This document shows positions 49,992 to 57,961 of a stretch of 64,000 nucleotides of DNA, in pieces; positions within the stretch are counted from its first letter, which is position 1, and every line of letters begins with the position of its first letter. Origin of the DNA: Geodermatophilaceae bacterium URHB0062 (GTDB taxonomy: Bacteria; Actinomycetota; Actinomycetes; Mycobacteriales; Geodermatophilaceae); NCBI GenBank assembly GCA_000620185.1, contig KK211087.1, forward strand, positions 487,987 to 551,986, given 5' to 3'. The notes below the pieces were generated by a model that made no database searches, had not been told where the DNA came from, and was given only the letters and a program-made list of their open reading frames with translations. Both the position numbers and the translations under genes were made by a program.

Positions 49992-51389
49992 TCAGCCGTG
50001 CAGGGAACGGCCGGAGAAGGTGATCATGGTTTCCCCGATTGCCTCGGAGAGGCTCGGGTGGGCGTGGATCAGCCGGCCCACGTCGCTGGGCAGCGCCTCC
50101 CAGTTCACGGCCAGGTAGCCCTCGTGCATGAGCTCACTGGCCCAGGGGCCGACCATGTGGAAGCCGAGCACCGGGCCGCCCCGCTGCGCGACGACCTTCA
50201 CCAGGCCGTCGGTCTCGCCCAGGATCATGGCCCGGCCGTTGCCGGCCATCGAGTGCTTGTGCACCTCGACGTCGTAGCCCGCCTCGCGGGCCTCGACCTC
50301 GGTCATGCCCGACCACGCGACCTCGGGATGGGTGTAGACGACCCACGGCACCTTGCCGTAGTCCACGGGCACCGGCTGCTCGCCGAGGATCCGGTCGACG
50401 GCGAGGACGGCTTCGGCGTACGCGACGTGCGCCAGGCCCGGTGTCGCGACGCAGTCCCCCACCGCGTAGACGCCGGGGCGCGAGGTCTCCATCGTGGTGG
50501 TGTCCACCTCGATGAAGCCGCGGCCGTCGATGCGCACCCCGGCGTCGTCCGCGCCGATGTCCTGGGTGGCCGGCAGCCGGCCGATCGAGACGAGCACCTG
50601 CTCGACCTCGATCTTCTCCGAGCCCTTGGGGGTCTCGAAGGGCACCAGCACGCCGTTGCCGGTCCGCTCCAGGGCGCCCACCCGCGCCTCGGCGTGGATG
50701 TCGGTGCCGCGCCGCTTCAGCGAACGGGCCAGCACGTCGGCGACGTCCCGGTCGGGGCCGATCGGCAGCACGCCGTGCTGCATCGCCTCGAGCAGCGTCG
50801 TCTGCACGCCCAGGTCGGTGTAGACCGAGGCGAACTCCGACCCGATCACCCCGCCGCCGATGACCGCGATGCGCTCGGGCAGGCGGTCGGCCTCGCTGTT
50901 GGTCGCGTGGTCGGAGGTGACGACGCGCTCGCCGTCGACGTCCATGCCCGGGATGGCCCGCGGCACGGACCCGGCGCAGACGATGGTGCCCCGGCCGCGC
51001 AGCGTGTCTCCGTTCACCGAGACGGCGCCGTCGGCGGTGAGCCGGCCCCAGCCGTCGACGACAGTGACCTTGCGGCGCTTGAGCAGCCCGGACAGACCCT
51101 TGTGCAGCTGGCCCACGATGCCGGCGCGGCGCCGGTTGGCCGCGGGCCAGTCCGGCTCGGGGCTGCCGCCGGGCAGGCGGACGCCGTGCTCGGCGGCGTG
51201 GTTGACGGTGCGGAACACCTCGGCCGCGTGCAGCAGCGACTTGGCCGGGATGCACCCGCGGTGCAGGCAGGTCCCCCCGACCTTGTCCTTCTCGACCATC
51301 GCGACGGACAACCCGGCCGAGGCCGCGTAGAGCGCCGCCGCGTAGCCGCCGGGGCCGCCGCCGAGGACGACGACGTCGTAGTCGCTCAT
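49992..51389 (-). CDS. lpdA: Dihydrolipoamide dehydrogenase (E3)
   Basis: A 465-residue flavoprotein. The FAD motif is VVLGGGPGGYAAALYAASAG, the redox disulfide is in GGTCLHRGCIPAKSLL, the NAD motif is IAVIGGGVIGSEFASVY, and the C-terminal acid-base His is in HAHPSLSEAIGE. It reoxidises dihydrolipoamide on E2, producing NADH. ATG 51389 overlaps the E1-beta stop by one base (TGATG). Because E3 is often shared between complexes, a dedicated copy inside this operon points to a specialised complex. Confidence 0.95.
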   Translation of the reverse strand: MSDYDVVVLGGGPGGYAAALYAASAGLSVAMVEKDKVGGTCLHRGCIPAKSLLHAAEVFRTVNHAAEHGVRLPGGSPEPDWPAANRRRAGIVGQLHKGLSGLLKRRKVTVVDGWGRLTADGAVSVNGDTLRGRGTIVCAGSVPRAIPGMDVDGERVVTSDHATNSEADRLPERIAVIGGGVIGSEFASVYTDLGVQTTLLEAMQHGVLPIGPDRDVADVLARSLKRRGTDIHAEARVGALERTGNGVLVPFETPKGSEKIEVEQVLVSIGRLPATQDIGADDAGVRIDGRGFIEVDTTTMETSRPGVYAVGDCVATPGLAHVAYAEAVLAVDRILGEQPVPVDYGKVPWVVYTHPEVAWSGMTEVEAREAGYDVEVHKHSMAGNGRAMILGETDGLVKVVAQRGGPVLGFHMVGPWASELMHEGYLAVNWEALPSDVGRLIHAHPSLSEAIGETMITFSGRSLHG

Positions 51390-52375
51390 CAGGCCCGCGC
51401 CACCTTTCGCAACGTCTCGGCGATCTGTGCCGGCTGCGGGATCACCGCGTCCTCCAGCGGGGGGCTGGTCGGCGTCGGGGTGTTCTTCGCCCCGATGCGC
51501 ACCACCGGCTGGTCGAGGTGCCAGAAGGCCTCCTCCTGGATGGTCGCGGCGATCTCGGCGCCGTACCCCAGCCGCTTGGCGGCCTCGTGCAGCACCACGG
51601 CGCGCGAGGTCTTGCGCACCGAGTTCACGATCGTCTCGACGTCCAGCGGAACGAGGGTGCGGACGTCGACGACCTCGACGGAGATGCCGTCCTTGTCCAG
51701 CTCCTCGGCGATCTCCAGGCCTTGCGAGACGCCCGCCGAGTAGGTGATCAGCGAGACGTCACGGCCCTCGCGGACGACCTTCGCCACGCCCAGCGGGATC
51801 GGTTCCAGGGAGAGCGGTCCGGAGGCCCGGAGCCGCCGGTAGAGGTACTTGTTCTCCAGGTAGAGCGTCGGGTTGTTGTCGCGGATCGCGCTGACGAGCA
51901 GGCCCGCCGCGTCCTCCGGCGTCCCGGGCATGACGATCTTGATGCCGGGGACGTGCGCGAAGTAGGACTCCACGCTCTGCGAGTGCGTGGGCCCGGCCCG
52001 CAGCCGGCCGCCGAACGGGGCCCGCATGGTGACCGGCATGGGGTCACCCGTGCGCCAGTGGTGGCGGGCCAGCACGTTGACGATCGGGTCGAACGCGCAG
52101 GAGATGAAGTCCGCGAACTGGAACTCCACCACCGGCCGCAGCCCGACGAGCGCCGCCCCGGCGGCCAGCCCGGTGAACCCGGTCTCGGCGATGGGAGTGT
52201 CCACCACGCGGCGCGGGCCGAACTTCTCGAGGAAGCCCTTGGTCACCTTGAAGGCGCCACCGAACTGGCCGACGTCCTCGCCGATGATGAAGACGTCGGG
52301 ATCGCGGTCCATCTCGCTGTCGAGTGCCAGGCCCACTGCCTCGAGATAGGTGGCCTGGCCGCTGTCAGTCGGCAT
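51389..52375 (-). CDS. 2-oxoacid dehydrogenase E1 beta subunit
   Basis: A 328-residue transketolase-like E1-beta subunit. Family blocks are DPDVFIIGEDVGQFGGAFKVTKGF, VDTPIAETGFTGLAAGAAL, RMPFGG-type APFGGRLRAGPTHSQS, and the C-terminal domain with EVVDVRTLVPLD. Together with E1-alpha it decarboxylates a 2-oxoacid on thiamine diphosphate. The first 11 bp overlap the end of E1-alpha, giving strict co-translation. The GTHSQS-like segment corresponds to the loop where PDH, BCDH and acetoin enzymes differ, but does not settle the substrate. Confidence 0.94.
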   Translation of the reverse strand: MPTDSGQATYLEAVGLALDSEMDRDPDVFIIGEDVGQFGGAFKVTKGFLEKFGPRRVVDTPIAETGFTGLAAGAALVGLRPVVEFQFADFISCAFDPIVNVLARHHWRTGDPMPVTMRAPFGGRLRAGPTHSQSVESYFAHVPGIKIVMPGTPEDAAGLLVSAIRDNNPTLYLENKYLYRRLRASGPLSLEPIPLGVAKVVREGRDVSLITYSAGVSQGLEIAEELDKDGISVEVVDVRTLVPLDVETIVNSVRKTSRAVVLHEAAKRLGYGAEIAATIQEEAFWHLDQPVVRIGAKNTPTPTSPPLEDAVIPQPAQIAETLRKVARA

Positions 52376-53390
52376 AGACGCCGTCCTCGATTCCGCTGGG
52401 GTCGGGCATGGGGTCGGCGAGCGCCTTCCGGCGCGCCGCGATGGCCGCCTGCCGGGCGTCCTCCCGCACCTGCTTCGCCGAGTCGGCGTCCAGGACGCCG
52501 GCCTCGATCAGGACGTTCTCGAAGAGTTGGACCGGGTCCTTCGTGGACCACTCGTCGTACATCTCCTTGGGCACGTAGTCGGCCGGGTCGTGCTCGGCGT
52601 GCCCGTGCATGCGCATGGTCACGCCCTCGACGATCGAGGGGCCCTCCCCCGCCCGTGCCCGGGCGACCGCGGCGGCGACGGCGTCGTGCACCGCCAGGGC
52701 GTCGGTGCCGTCGACCGTGACCCCGGGGATGCCGTAGGCGACCGCCTTCATCGCGAAGGTCTCCGAGTTCGACTGCATTCGCAGCGGGGTGGAGTAGGCG
52801 AACTGGTTGTTCTCGATGACGAAGACGTTGGGCAGCTTCAGGACGCTGGCCATGGTGAGCGACTCGTGGAAGTCCGCCCGCGACGTCGACCCGTCGCCGC
52901 AGAACGCGAGGCACACGCGGTCCTGCTCGCGGTACTTCGCGGCGAAGGCCATGCCGGTCGCGACCGGGAAGTTCGCCGGGATGTGGCTGGGCAGGTTGTA
53001 GACGTTCAGGTCCAGCCGCCCGTAGTGCAACGTCCCGTCGCGGCCGCCGGTGGGCGACGTGGCCTTCCCCATGAAGCTCGCCATGACCTGCCAGGGCTCC
53101 ATGCCCCGCCAGAGGTGCGCGCCCAGGTCACGGTGGATGGGCGCCAGGTAGTCGTCCTGGCGCAGGGTGGACGCCGCCCCGACGCTGATCGCCTCGTGCC
53201 AGTGCCCGGTGTAGAGGCTGCCCAGCAGGTCGCCGCCCTTGTACATGGCGACCATGCGGTCCTCGACCGCGCGGGTCAGGACCATCACCTCGTGGATCCG
53301 CTTCAGCAGCGCCGGGTCGCGCTCCGCGACAGGGGGCCCGACGGGGGCCCCGGCAGGCTCGGCGGCCTTGCGCCTGCTCCGGGTCGGCAT
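52365..53390 (-). CDS. 2-oxoacid dehydrogenase E1 alpha subunit
   Basis: A 341-residue E1-alpha subunit. TPP-binding blocks are FCGDGSTSRADFHESLTMASVLKLPNVFVIENNQFAYST, with the GDG-N motif. The substrate loop GGRDGTLHYGRLDLNVYN and the phosphorylation-like loop MRMHGHAEHDPADYVP are characteristic of AcoA/PdhA-type heterotetrameric enzymes. The length (about 330-360) fits the acetoin/pyruvate branch. ATG 53390 follows GAGGCGG, and in-frame codons upstream (to 53447) overlap the hydrolase, so they were not used. The gene lies 10 bp after the meta-cleavage hydrolase stop, implying a functional link between hydrolysis product and oxidative decarboxylation. Confidence 0.92.
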   Translation of the reverse strand: MPTRSRRKAAEPAGAPVGPPVAERDPALLKRIHEVMVLTRAVEDRMVAMYKGGDLLGSLYTGHWHEAISVGAASTLRQDDYLAPIHRDLGAHLWRGMEPWQVMASFMGKATSPTGGRDGTLHYGRLDLNVYNLPSHIPANFPVATGMAFAAKYREQDRVCLAFCGDGSTSRADFHESLTMASVLKLPNVFVIENNQFAYSTPLRMQSNSETFAMKAVAYGIPGVTVDGTDALAVHDAVAAAVARARAGEGPSIVEGVTMRMHGHAEHDPADYVPKEMYDEWSTKDPVQLFENVLIEAGVLDADSAKQVREDARQAAIAARRKALADPMPDPSGIEDGVYAD

Positions 53391-53400
53391 GTCCGCCGCC

Positions 53401-54234
53401 TCAGGAACCGAGGAAGAAGTCGCGCACCTGCCGGTTGAAGTCGGCATTGCGTTCGATCATCGACCAGTGCCCGCACTTGGACCAGACCGCCAGGTCCGCA
53501 TCCGGCAGGATGCCCTCGAGGTAGTAGGAGTTCGACACCGGGATGACCTGGTCCTCCCGCCCGTGGACGATCAGGGTCCGGTGGGGCAGCTTCTCCAACT
53601 CGTCGTCCGGGATGGTCATCGCCTCCACCCACCGCTGCCGCGGTGCCGGGAACATCGCCGAGAACGCCTCCTGAAAGCCCTCCTGGATGCTGCCCTCGTA
53701 GCGGGACTTCGCGAGCGAGTCGTTGATGGCCTCGGATGAGTAGGTGAAGTACCCGAGGACCTTCTTCATGTTCTCCACGGAGGGCTCGTAGCCCCAGACC
53801 GCGTTGAGACCCTCGGTGATCTCGAAGGGCACGCCCATGCTGCCCATGAGCACCAGCTTGCCGACGCGGTCGGGGTGCTGGGTGGCGACGCGCAGTGCGA
53901 TCGCACCGCCGAAACTGTTGCCCACCATGTGCGCCTTCTCGATACCGAGGGCGTCCATCACGCCGACGGTCTGGTCGGCCCAGGTCTGCAGGCTGTACGT
54001 GACGTCCTTCGGGCGGTCGGAGAAGCCGAAGCCGACCATGTCGGGGGCGACGACGCGGAAGTTCTCGGCCAGCGCGGGGATGACCAGCCGCCAGTTCGCG
54101 TACGAGGTGACGCCCGGACCCGATCCGTGGACCAGGACCACCGTCTCGTCGCCGGTGCCCTGCTCCAGGTAGTTGGTGCGGATGCCGTTGGCCTCGACAC
54201 TCTGGCCGATCTCGGGCCGCTCGGTCGTTGTCAT
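53401..54234 (-). CDS. Meta-cleavage-type alpha/beta hydrolase (DmpD/BphD-like)
   Basis: A 277-residue C-C bond hydrolase. It begins IGQSVEANGIRTNYLEQG and has VVLVHGSGPGVTSYANWRLVIPAL, the nucleophile elbow VGNSFGGAIAL (Ser), the Asp in VHGREDQVIP and the His in CGHWSMIERNADFN. The HGSGPG and GNSFGG blocks are diagnostic of 2-hydroxymuconate semialdehyde/HOPDA hydrolases, which cleave vinylogous 1,5-diketones into 2-hydroxypenta-2,4-dienoate and a carboxylic acid. ATG 54234 follows GGAGCAGGA. Second gene of the operon, after MaoC. A lipoamide-linked hydrolase partner as in AcoC-type proteins is an alternative role. Confidence 0.88.
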   Translation of the reverse strand: MTTTERPEIGQSVEANGIRTNYLEQGTGDETVVLVHGSGPGVTSYANWRLVIPALAENFRVVAPDMVGFGFSDRPKDVTYSLQTWADQTVGVMDALGIEKAHMVGNSFGGAIALRVATQHPDRVGKLVLMGSMGVPFEITEGLNAVWGYEPSVENMKKVLGYFTYSSEAINDSLAKSRYEGSIQEGFQEAFSAMFPAPRQRWVEAMTIPDDELEKLPHRTLIVHGREDQVIPVSNSYYLEGILPDADLAVWSKCGHWSMIERNADFNRQVRDFFLGS

Positions 54235-54283
54235 TCCTGCTCCATCTCTCGTCCAGTCGGATGGGGATCCGGCGAATTCGGGT

Positions 54284-54787
54284 TCAGGCGTAGTAGCGGA
54301 AGACGAGGTCGGCCACGCAGCACGGCTTCTCCTGGCCCTCGACGTCATAGGTGAGCCGGTAGACCGCCTCGGCGCCCTGGCCGGCCGCCCCGTCGATCGG
54401 CCGCACCTCGGCGACGACGACGTGCACCCGGATCCGGCTGCCCACGCGGAGCGGGGCCGGGAAGCGGACCTTGTTGAGGCCGTAGTTGAGGACGACCCCG
54501 AACCCCTCGACCGTGCAGACCTCCCACAGCAGGCCGGTCGCCATGCCCAGCGTCAGGAAACCGTGCTGCACGGTCGCCCCGAACGGACCGCTCTTGGCAC
54601 GCTCCGGGTCGACGTGGATCCACTGCTGGTCGCCGGTGAGCGTGGCGAAGGTGGCGATGTCCTCCTGCCGGACCGTCCGCCAGCCGCTCACGCCCACCTC
54701 GGTGCCGGCGCGTTCCTGCAGCCCCTCGAGGCCGTGGATCACCACAGGCGTCCCGGTGTGCAGGTCCTCGACTATCGGTTCACCCAT
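54284..54787 (-). CDS. MaoC-family hot-dog hydratase
   Basis: A 167-residue single hot-dog protein. It carries the hydratase-2 motif TGDQQWIHVDPERAKSGPFGATVQHGFLTLGM, with the Asp and His of the catalytic pair, and ends in a strand-rich region (GQEKPCCVADLVFRYYA). MaoC/PhaJ proteins hydrate trans-2-enoyl-CoA to (R)-3-hydroxyacyl-CoA, the direct monomer for PHA synthase. ATG 54787 follows GGAGGGG. It is the first gene of the ten-gene operon, with a recurrent IclR-type site 84 bp upstream. A PhaJ-like supply role for PhaC is possible. Confidence 0.88.
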   Translation of the reverse strand: MGEPIVEDLHTGTPVVIHGLEGLQERAGTEVGVSGWRTVRQEDIATFATLTGDQQWIHVDPERAKSGPFGATVQHGFLTLGMATGLLWEVCTVEGFGVVLNYGLNKVRFPAPLRVGSRIRVHVVVAEVRPIDGAAGQGAEAVYRLTYDVEGQEKPCCVADLVFRYYA

Positions 54788-54870
54788 CGTCGTTCCCCTC
54801 CGTCGCCGGTAACGGCGCTGCCCGCGGCGAGTCAAGCACCGGCGCCGGGGGTGGACCGGAGCAGCAACGC

Positions 54871-54889
54871 GTTTCCTGCTGAGTGGGAG
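54871..54889 (+). promoter_or_regulatory. IclR-type operator candidate between the MaoC operon and an IclR gene
   Basis: GTTTCCTGCTGAGTGGGAG is one of the clearest copies of the recurrent motif. It lies in the 153-bp divergent region, 84 bp from the MaoC start and 52 bp from the IclR start at 54941. Confidence 0.6.
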
Positions 54890-54940
54890 TGGCCGGTCCC
54901 ACGGGTGCCGGGCGACCCGTCCCGCGGGCACGATCGGGCC

Positions 54941-55723
54941 GTGGCGGGCGGCAGCACCCACTGGCAGGGACGGTCCGTGATCAGCAAGGTCGTCTCCCTC
55001 CTGGACGCCTTCGGGACGGACTCGCCCGAGCTCTCCCTGGGCGACCTCGCCCGGATCACGGGGCTGCCGGTGTCGACGACGTACCGGCTGGCCACCGAGT
55101 TGGTGGACTGGGGAGGACTGGAGCGGGCCGACGGCACGGGCTACCGCATCGGGATGCGCATGTGGGAGCTGGGCACGCTGGCCGCGCGCGGCGGCACGCT
55201 GCGCGATGTCGCGCTCCCGTTCATGCAGGACCTCTACGAGGCGACCCACGAGAACGTGCACCTGGCCGTCCGCGACCACCTGGAGGCCCTCTACGTCGAC
55301 ACGATCGCCGGCCGGGAATCGGTGCCCGTGCGCTCACGGCGCGGTGGCAGGCTGCCGCTGCACGCGACCGGGGTGGGCAAGGTGCTGCTCGCGCACGCCC
55401 CACCGGAGGTGCTCGCCGCCGTCCTCGAGGCCGGGCTGCGCCGGTACACGCCCTACACGGTGGTGACGCCGGGCCACCTGCGCCGCGCGCTGGCCGACGT
55501 GCGCCGCACCGGCGTGGCCTTCGCCCGCGAGGAGATGAGCCTGGGATCCGCGTCGGTCGCCGCGCCCGTCGTGGGCGAGGGCGGCACCGTGGTCGCCGCC
55601 CTGGCCGTCGTCCGGCGATCCGGGAGCGTCGACCTGCGGCGGCTCGCCCTCGCGGTGCGGACGGCGGCCATCTCGACCTCGCGTGCGCTCCAGCAGCCGG
55701 GCCCGCTGGTGACCCTCCGGTGA
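54941..55723 (+). CDS. IclR-family transcriptional regulator
   Basis: A 260-residue IclR regulator, divergent from the ten-gene operon. The winged helix is SVISKVVSLLDAFGTDSPELSLGDLARITGLPVSTTYRLATELVDWGGLER. The effector domain starts near residue 75 (GMRMWELGTLAARGGTLRDVA) and carries ATGVGKVLLAHAPPEV and SVAAPVVGEGGTVVAALAVV. GTG 54941 is the likely start; the ribosome binding site is weak. It probably controls the MaoC-to-coiled-coil operon and itself through the site at 54871. Confidence 0.9.
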   Translation: MAGGSTHWQGRSVISKVVSLLDAFGTDSPELSLGDLARITGLPVSTTYRLATELVDWGGLERADGTGYRIGMRMWELGTLAARGGTLRDVALPFMQDLYEATHENVHLAVRDHLEALYVDTIAGRESVPVRSRRGGRLPLHATGVGKVLLAHAPPEVLAAVLEAGLRRYTPYTVVTPGHLRRALADVRRTGVAFAREEMSLGSASVAAPVVGEGGTVVAALAVVRRSGSVDLRRLALAVRTAAISTSRALQQPGPLVTLR

Positions 55724-55744
55724 CCCCGCGCAACAGTTCGCCGG

Positions 55745-55765
55745 CGTTCTCACTCAGTGGCAACG
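55745..55765. promoter_or_regulatory. IclR-type palindrome upstream of the third IclR gene
   Basis: The 19-bp core GTTCTCACTCAGTGGCAAC is an almost perfect palindrome centred on C (arms differ at two positions). It is the most symmetric AGTG-type copy of the recurrent motif. It lies 60 bp upstream of the IclR start at 55825. Confidence 0.65.
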
Positions 55766-55824
55766 ATTCCTCGCCTCGCGCGCCTGCCCGGTGCGAGCCT
55801 CCGGACGACCGGAGGAGGAGCCCC

Positions 55825-56643
55825 GTGGCAGGTGGAGCGATCGAGCGCGGCCGATCGGTCGCGAGCAGGGTGACGGCCATCCTGATGGCGTTCAGCAGCG
55901 GTGGGAGCCATTCGCTCACCGAGCTCGCCGGACTGGCCGGCCTGCCCATCTCGACCACGCACCGGCTCGTCGGCGAACTCGTCTCCCGGCGCGTGCTCGA
56001 GCGCACCGACGGCGGCGGCTACCGGGTGGGCCTGCCCCTCCGCATGATCGGCGGCGGCTGGGCCACGCAACCCCCGCCGCTGCTCGAGCGGGCACGGGAC
56101 GTCCTCGGCGACGTCGCGGCCGTCACCGGAACCACCGTGCGTGTCGGCACGCTCCACGGCGCACGGGTGTGGGTGGCCACCGTCGGACCGGGCTTCCCCG
56201 CCGCACCGGCGTTCGACGAGGACCCCGCTCCCCCGCTGTCCAGCGCTGTGGGGCGCGCGCTCCTCGCGTTCAGCCCCTCGGACGTCGTCGACCAGGTCCT
56301 GGACTCCGTCCGCGCGGCCGTCGGCGGGTCACCCGACCTCGACCGGATGCGCCGCGTCCTCGTCACCACGCGACTGTCGCGGGTGGCCGTCTCCCGAGGG
56401 GAGGACGGGACCTGCGCCGTCGCCGTCCCCGTGTTCGGGACCGGCGGCTCGCTGCTGGCGGCACTGGAGGGAACGGTCCCCGACCTGCGGGCCGGCTACG
56501 AGGCCGTCCGAGGCGTGCTCCTGGTGGCGGCGGGCAGCCTGTCCCGGGAACTGGCGACGACCCGTCCCGCCGAGGCCGAGGCCGAGACGGACGTGTACCC
56601 GGGCGACGGGCCGGAGGACGACCTGGGCGCCGACGCCGGGTGA
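55825..56643 (+). CDS. IclR-family transcriptional regulator
   Basis: A 272-residue IclR regulator from GTG 55825 behind GGAGGAGGAG. Its HTH region, RSVASRVTAILMAFSSGGSHSLTELAGLAGLPISTTHRLVGEL, is close to that of the regulator at 29445, and both share an AVPVFGxGG block late in the effector domain. The C-terminal tail (PAEAEAETDVYPGDGPEDDLGADAG) is strongly acidic and unusual. It lies 102 bp after the IclR gene at 54941. Three paralogous IclR proteins probably recognise related operators. Confidence 0.92.
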   Translation: MAGGAIERGRSVASRVTAILMAFSSGGSHSLTELAGLAGLPISTTHRLVGELVSRRVLERTDGGGYRVGLPLRMIGGGWATQPPPLLERARDVLGDVAAVTGTTVRVGTLHGARVWVATVGPGFPAAPAFDEDPAPPLSSAVGRALLAFSPSDVVDQVLDSVRAAVGGSPDLDRMRRVLVTTRLSRVAVSRGEDGTCAVAVPVFGTGGSLLAALEGTVPDLRAGYEAVRGVLLVAAGSLSRELATTRPAEAEAETDVYPGDGPEDDLGADAG

Positions 56644-56651
56644 GCCGGCGG

Positions 56652-57683
56652 TCAGCCGCTGCGGACGGCGGTCTCGAGGGGCGCGTCGCCGGTGGAGTAC
56701 CACTCGTAGACACCGTCGGGCCGACTGCGCCGCTCCACCACCCCCGACCAGCGCAGGTATGCGATGTGCGCGAGGGTCTCGTTGATCGCCAGCTGGCGCT
56801 GGTGGGCGAGCACCGCCTTGACCACGAGGCGGTCGGTGAGCTCCATGACGCTGGAGGGCCGGTCCTGGATGGTCCGGCGGATCGTCTCCAGTCGCCGCAG
56901 CTTGTTGCGGACGATCGCATCGATCCGGCCCACGGCATCCCCGAACGGGCGGCCATGACCCGGGAAGACCTGGACCGGCCGCAGGTCGGCGATCCGGCGC
57001 AGTGAGTCGAGGTAGCTCCGGAGCGGATCGGCGTCGAACCCCCGCTCGAAGCTGACCGGCGGGGTGATGGCCGGGAGCAGGTGGTCGCCGGACAGCAGCA
57101 CTTCCCGCGCGGGCGACCACAGGCACACGTGACCCAGCGAGTGCCCGGGCGTGTGGATCACCTCCCAGCGGTCCCCGCCGATGTCGAGCACCTCGCCTCC
57201 ACGCAGTCGACGGGACGCCTCGACGACCGAGTACAGGTAGGGCAACCAGCGGGTCAGGTGGTCGGCCAGGTCGGTGCGCTCGGCCTCGGAGACCCCGTGG
57301 TCGGCGTAGGTGTCCCGGCGCCGCGCGCGTGCGGTGTCCGGATGGCGGTACTTCTCGCAGTCGAGATCGGTCAGGGTGTGCATGGCCAGCTCGGCACCGG
57401 TGAGCTCCATGAGCCGGCCCGCGAGCCCGTAGTGGTCGATGTGCGCGTGGGTCACCAGGATCCGGGTGACGTCCCGCAGCGCGTAGCCGGCCGCCTCGAG
57501 TCCCCCTTCGACGGCCGCCAGTCCCCCGTCGGGCAGGTCCGGGCGCCAGACCCCGCAGTCGACGAGGGTGACCCCGGCGCCGTCGGCGAGGACGTGCATG
57601 TTGACGCTGTCGACCGCGTTCACCCCGATCGGCAGCGCCACGCGGGTCAGCCCGTCGTCCCGATCGATCGCCACGCGGGTCAC
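56652..57683 (-). CDS. MBL-fold metallo-hydrolase
   Basis: A 343-residue paralogue of the MBL hydrolase at 40873: THAHIDHYG (HxHxDH), HTPGHSLGHVCLW, LSGDHLLPAITPPVSFERGFDADPLRSYL and FPGHGRPF are nearly the same in both. The C-terminal helical domain (LAHQRQLAINETLAHIAYLRWSG) is also shared. A thioesterase or lactonase activity is likely. GTG 57683 overlaps the dodecin stop (GTGA), so the two are coupled. Convergent with the IclR gene, which ends 8 bp away. Confidence 0.88.
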   Translation of the reverse strand: MTRVAIDRDDGLTRVALPIGVNAVDSVNMHVLADGAGVTLVDCGVWRPDLPDGGLAAVEGGLEAAGYALRDVTRILVTHAHIDHYGLAGRLMELTGAELAMHTLTDLDCEKYRHPDTARARRRDTYADHGVSEAERTDLADHLTRWLPYLYSVVEASRRLRGGEVLDIGGDRWEVIHTPGHSLGHVCLWSPAREVLLSGDHLLPAITPPVSFERGFDADPLRSYLDSLRRIADLRPVQVFPGHGRPFGDAVGRIDAIVRNKLRRLETIRRTIQDRPSSVMELTDRLVVKAVLAHQRQLAINETLAHIAYLRWSGVVERRSRPDGVYEWYSTGDAPLETAVRSG

Positions 57684-57889
57684 CCGTGCATGCGTTCCAG
57701 GAGGGTGAACCAGATGCGCAGCTCGACGCGGTAGGCGGCCGCGGAACCTTCGACGACGCCGGTGATGGTGCGCACCTCGAACGCGGTGATGCCCTCGAGC
57801 GTGAGGCGGGCCCGGTCGAGGGCCTCGGTGACGGCGTCCTGGATCGTGTCGCCCGTACCGATGAGGTCGATCGCCTTCTGCACGGTCAC
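57680..57889 (-). CDS. Dodecin family flavin-binding protein
   Basis: A 69-residue dodecin: VQKAIDLIGTGDTIQDAVTEALDRARLTLEGITAFEVRTITGVVEG, then AYRVELRIWFTLLE. Dodecins form hollow dodecamers that store riboflavin, FMN or CoA. The Trp expected near position 36 to stack flavins is replaced by Phe (ITAFEV), while the Gln usual in the core is not evident, so ligand binding may differ. GTG 57889 is the start. Coupled with an MBL hydrolase and preceded by a recurrent-motif site, it may buffer a flavin or CoA ester. Confidence 0.87.
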   Translation of the reverse strand: MTVQKAIDLIGTGDTIQDAVTEALDRARLTLEGITAFEVRTITGVVEGSAAAYRVELRIWFTLLERMHG

Positions 57890-57927
57890 GGCGCCATCAT
57901 CGGGGCCCGACCTGGTGCCGGCGGGTC

Positions 57928-57945
57928 GTTCCCGCTGTCCGGAAG
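57928..57945 (+). promoter_or_regulatory. IclR-type operator candidate upstream of dodecin
   Basis: GTTCCCGCTGTCCGGAAG matches about 13 of 17 fixed positions of the recurrent motif. It lies 39 bp upstream of the dodecin GTG and 17 bp from the end of the methyltransferase gene. Confidence 0.4.
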
Positions 57946-57961
57946 TCGCGCCGTCGCGAGG

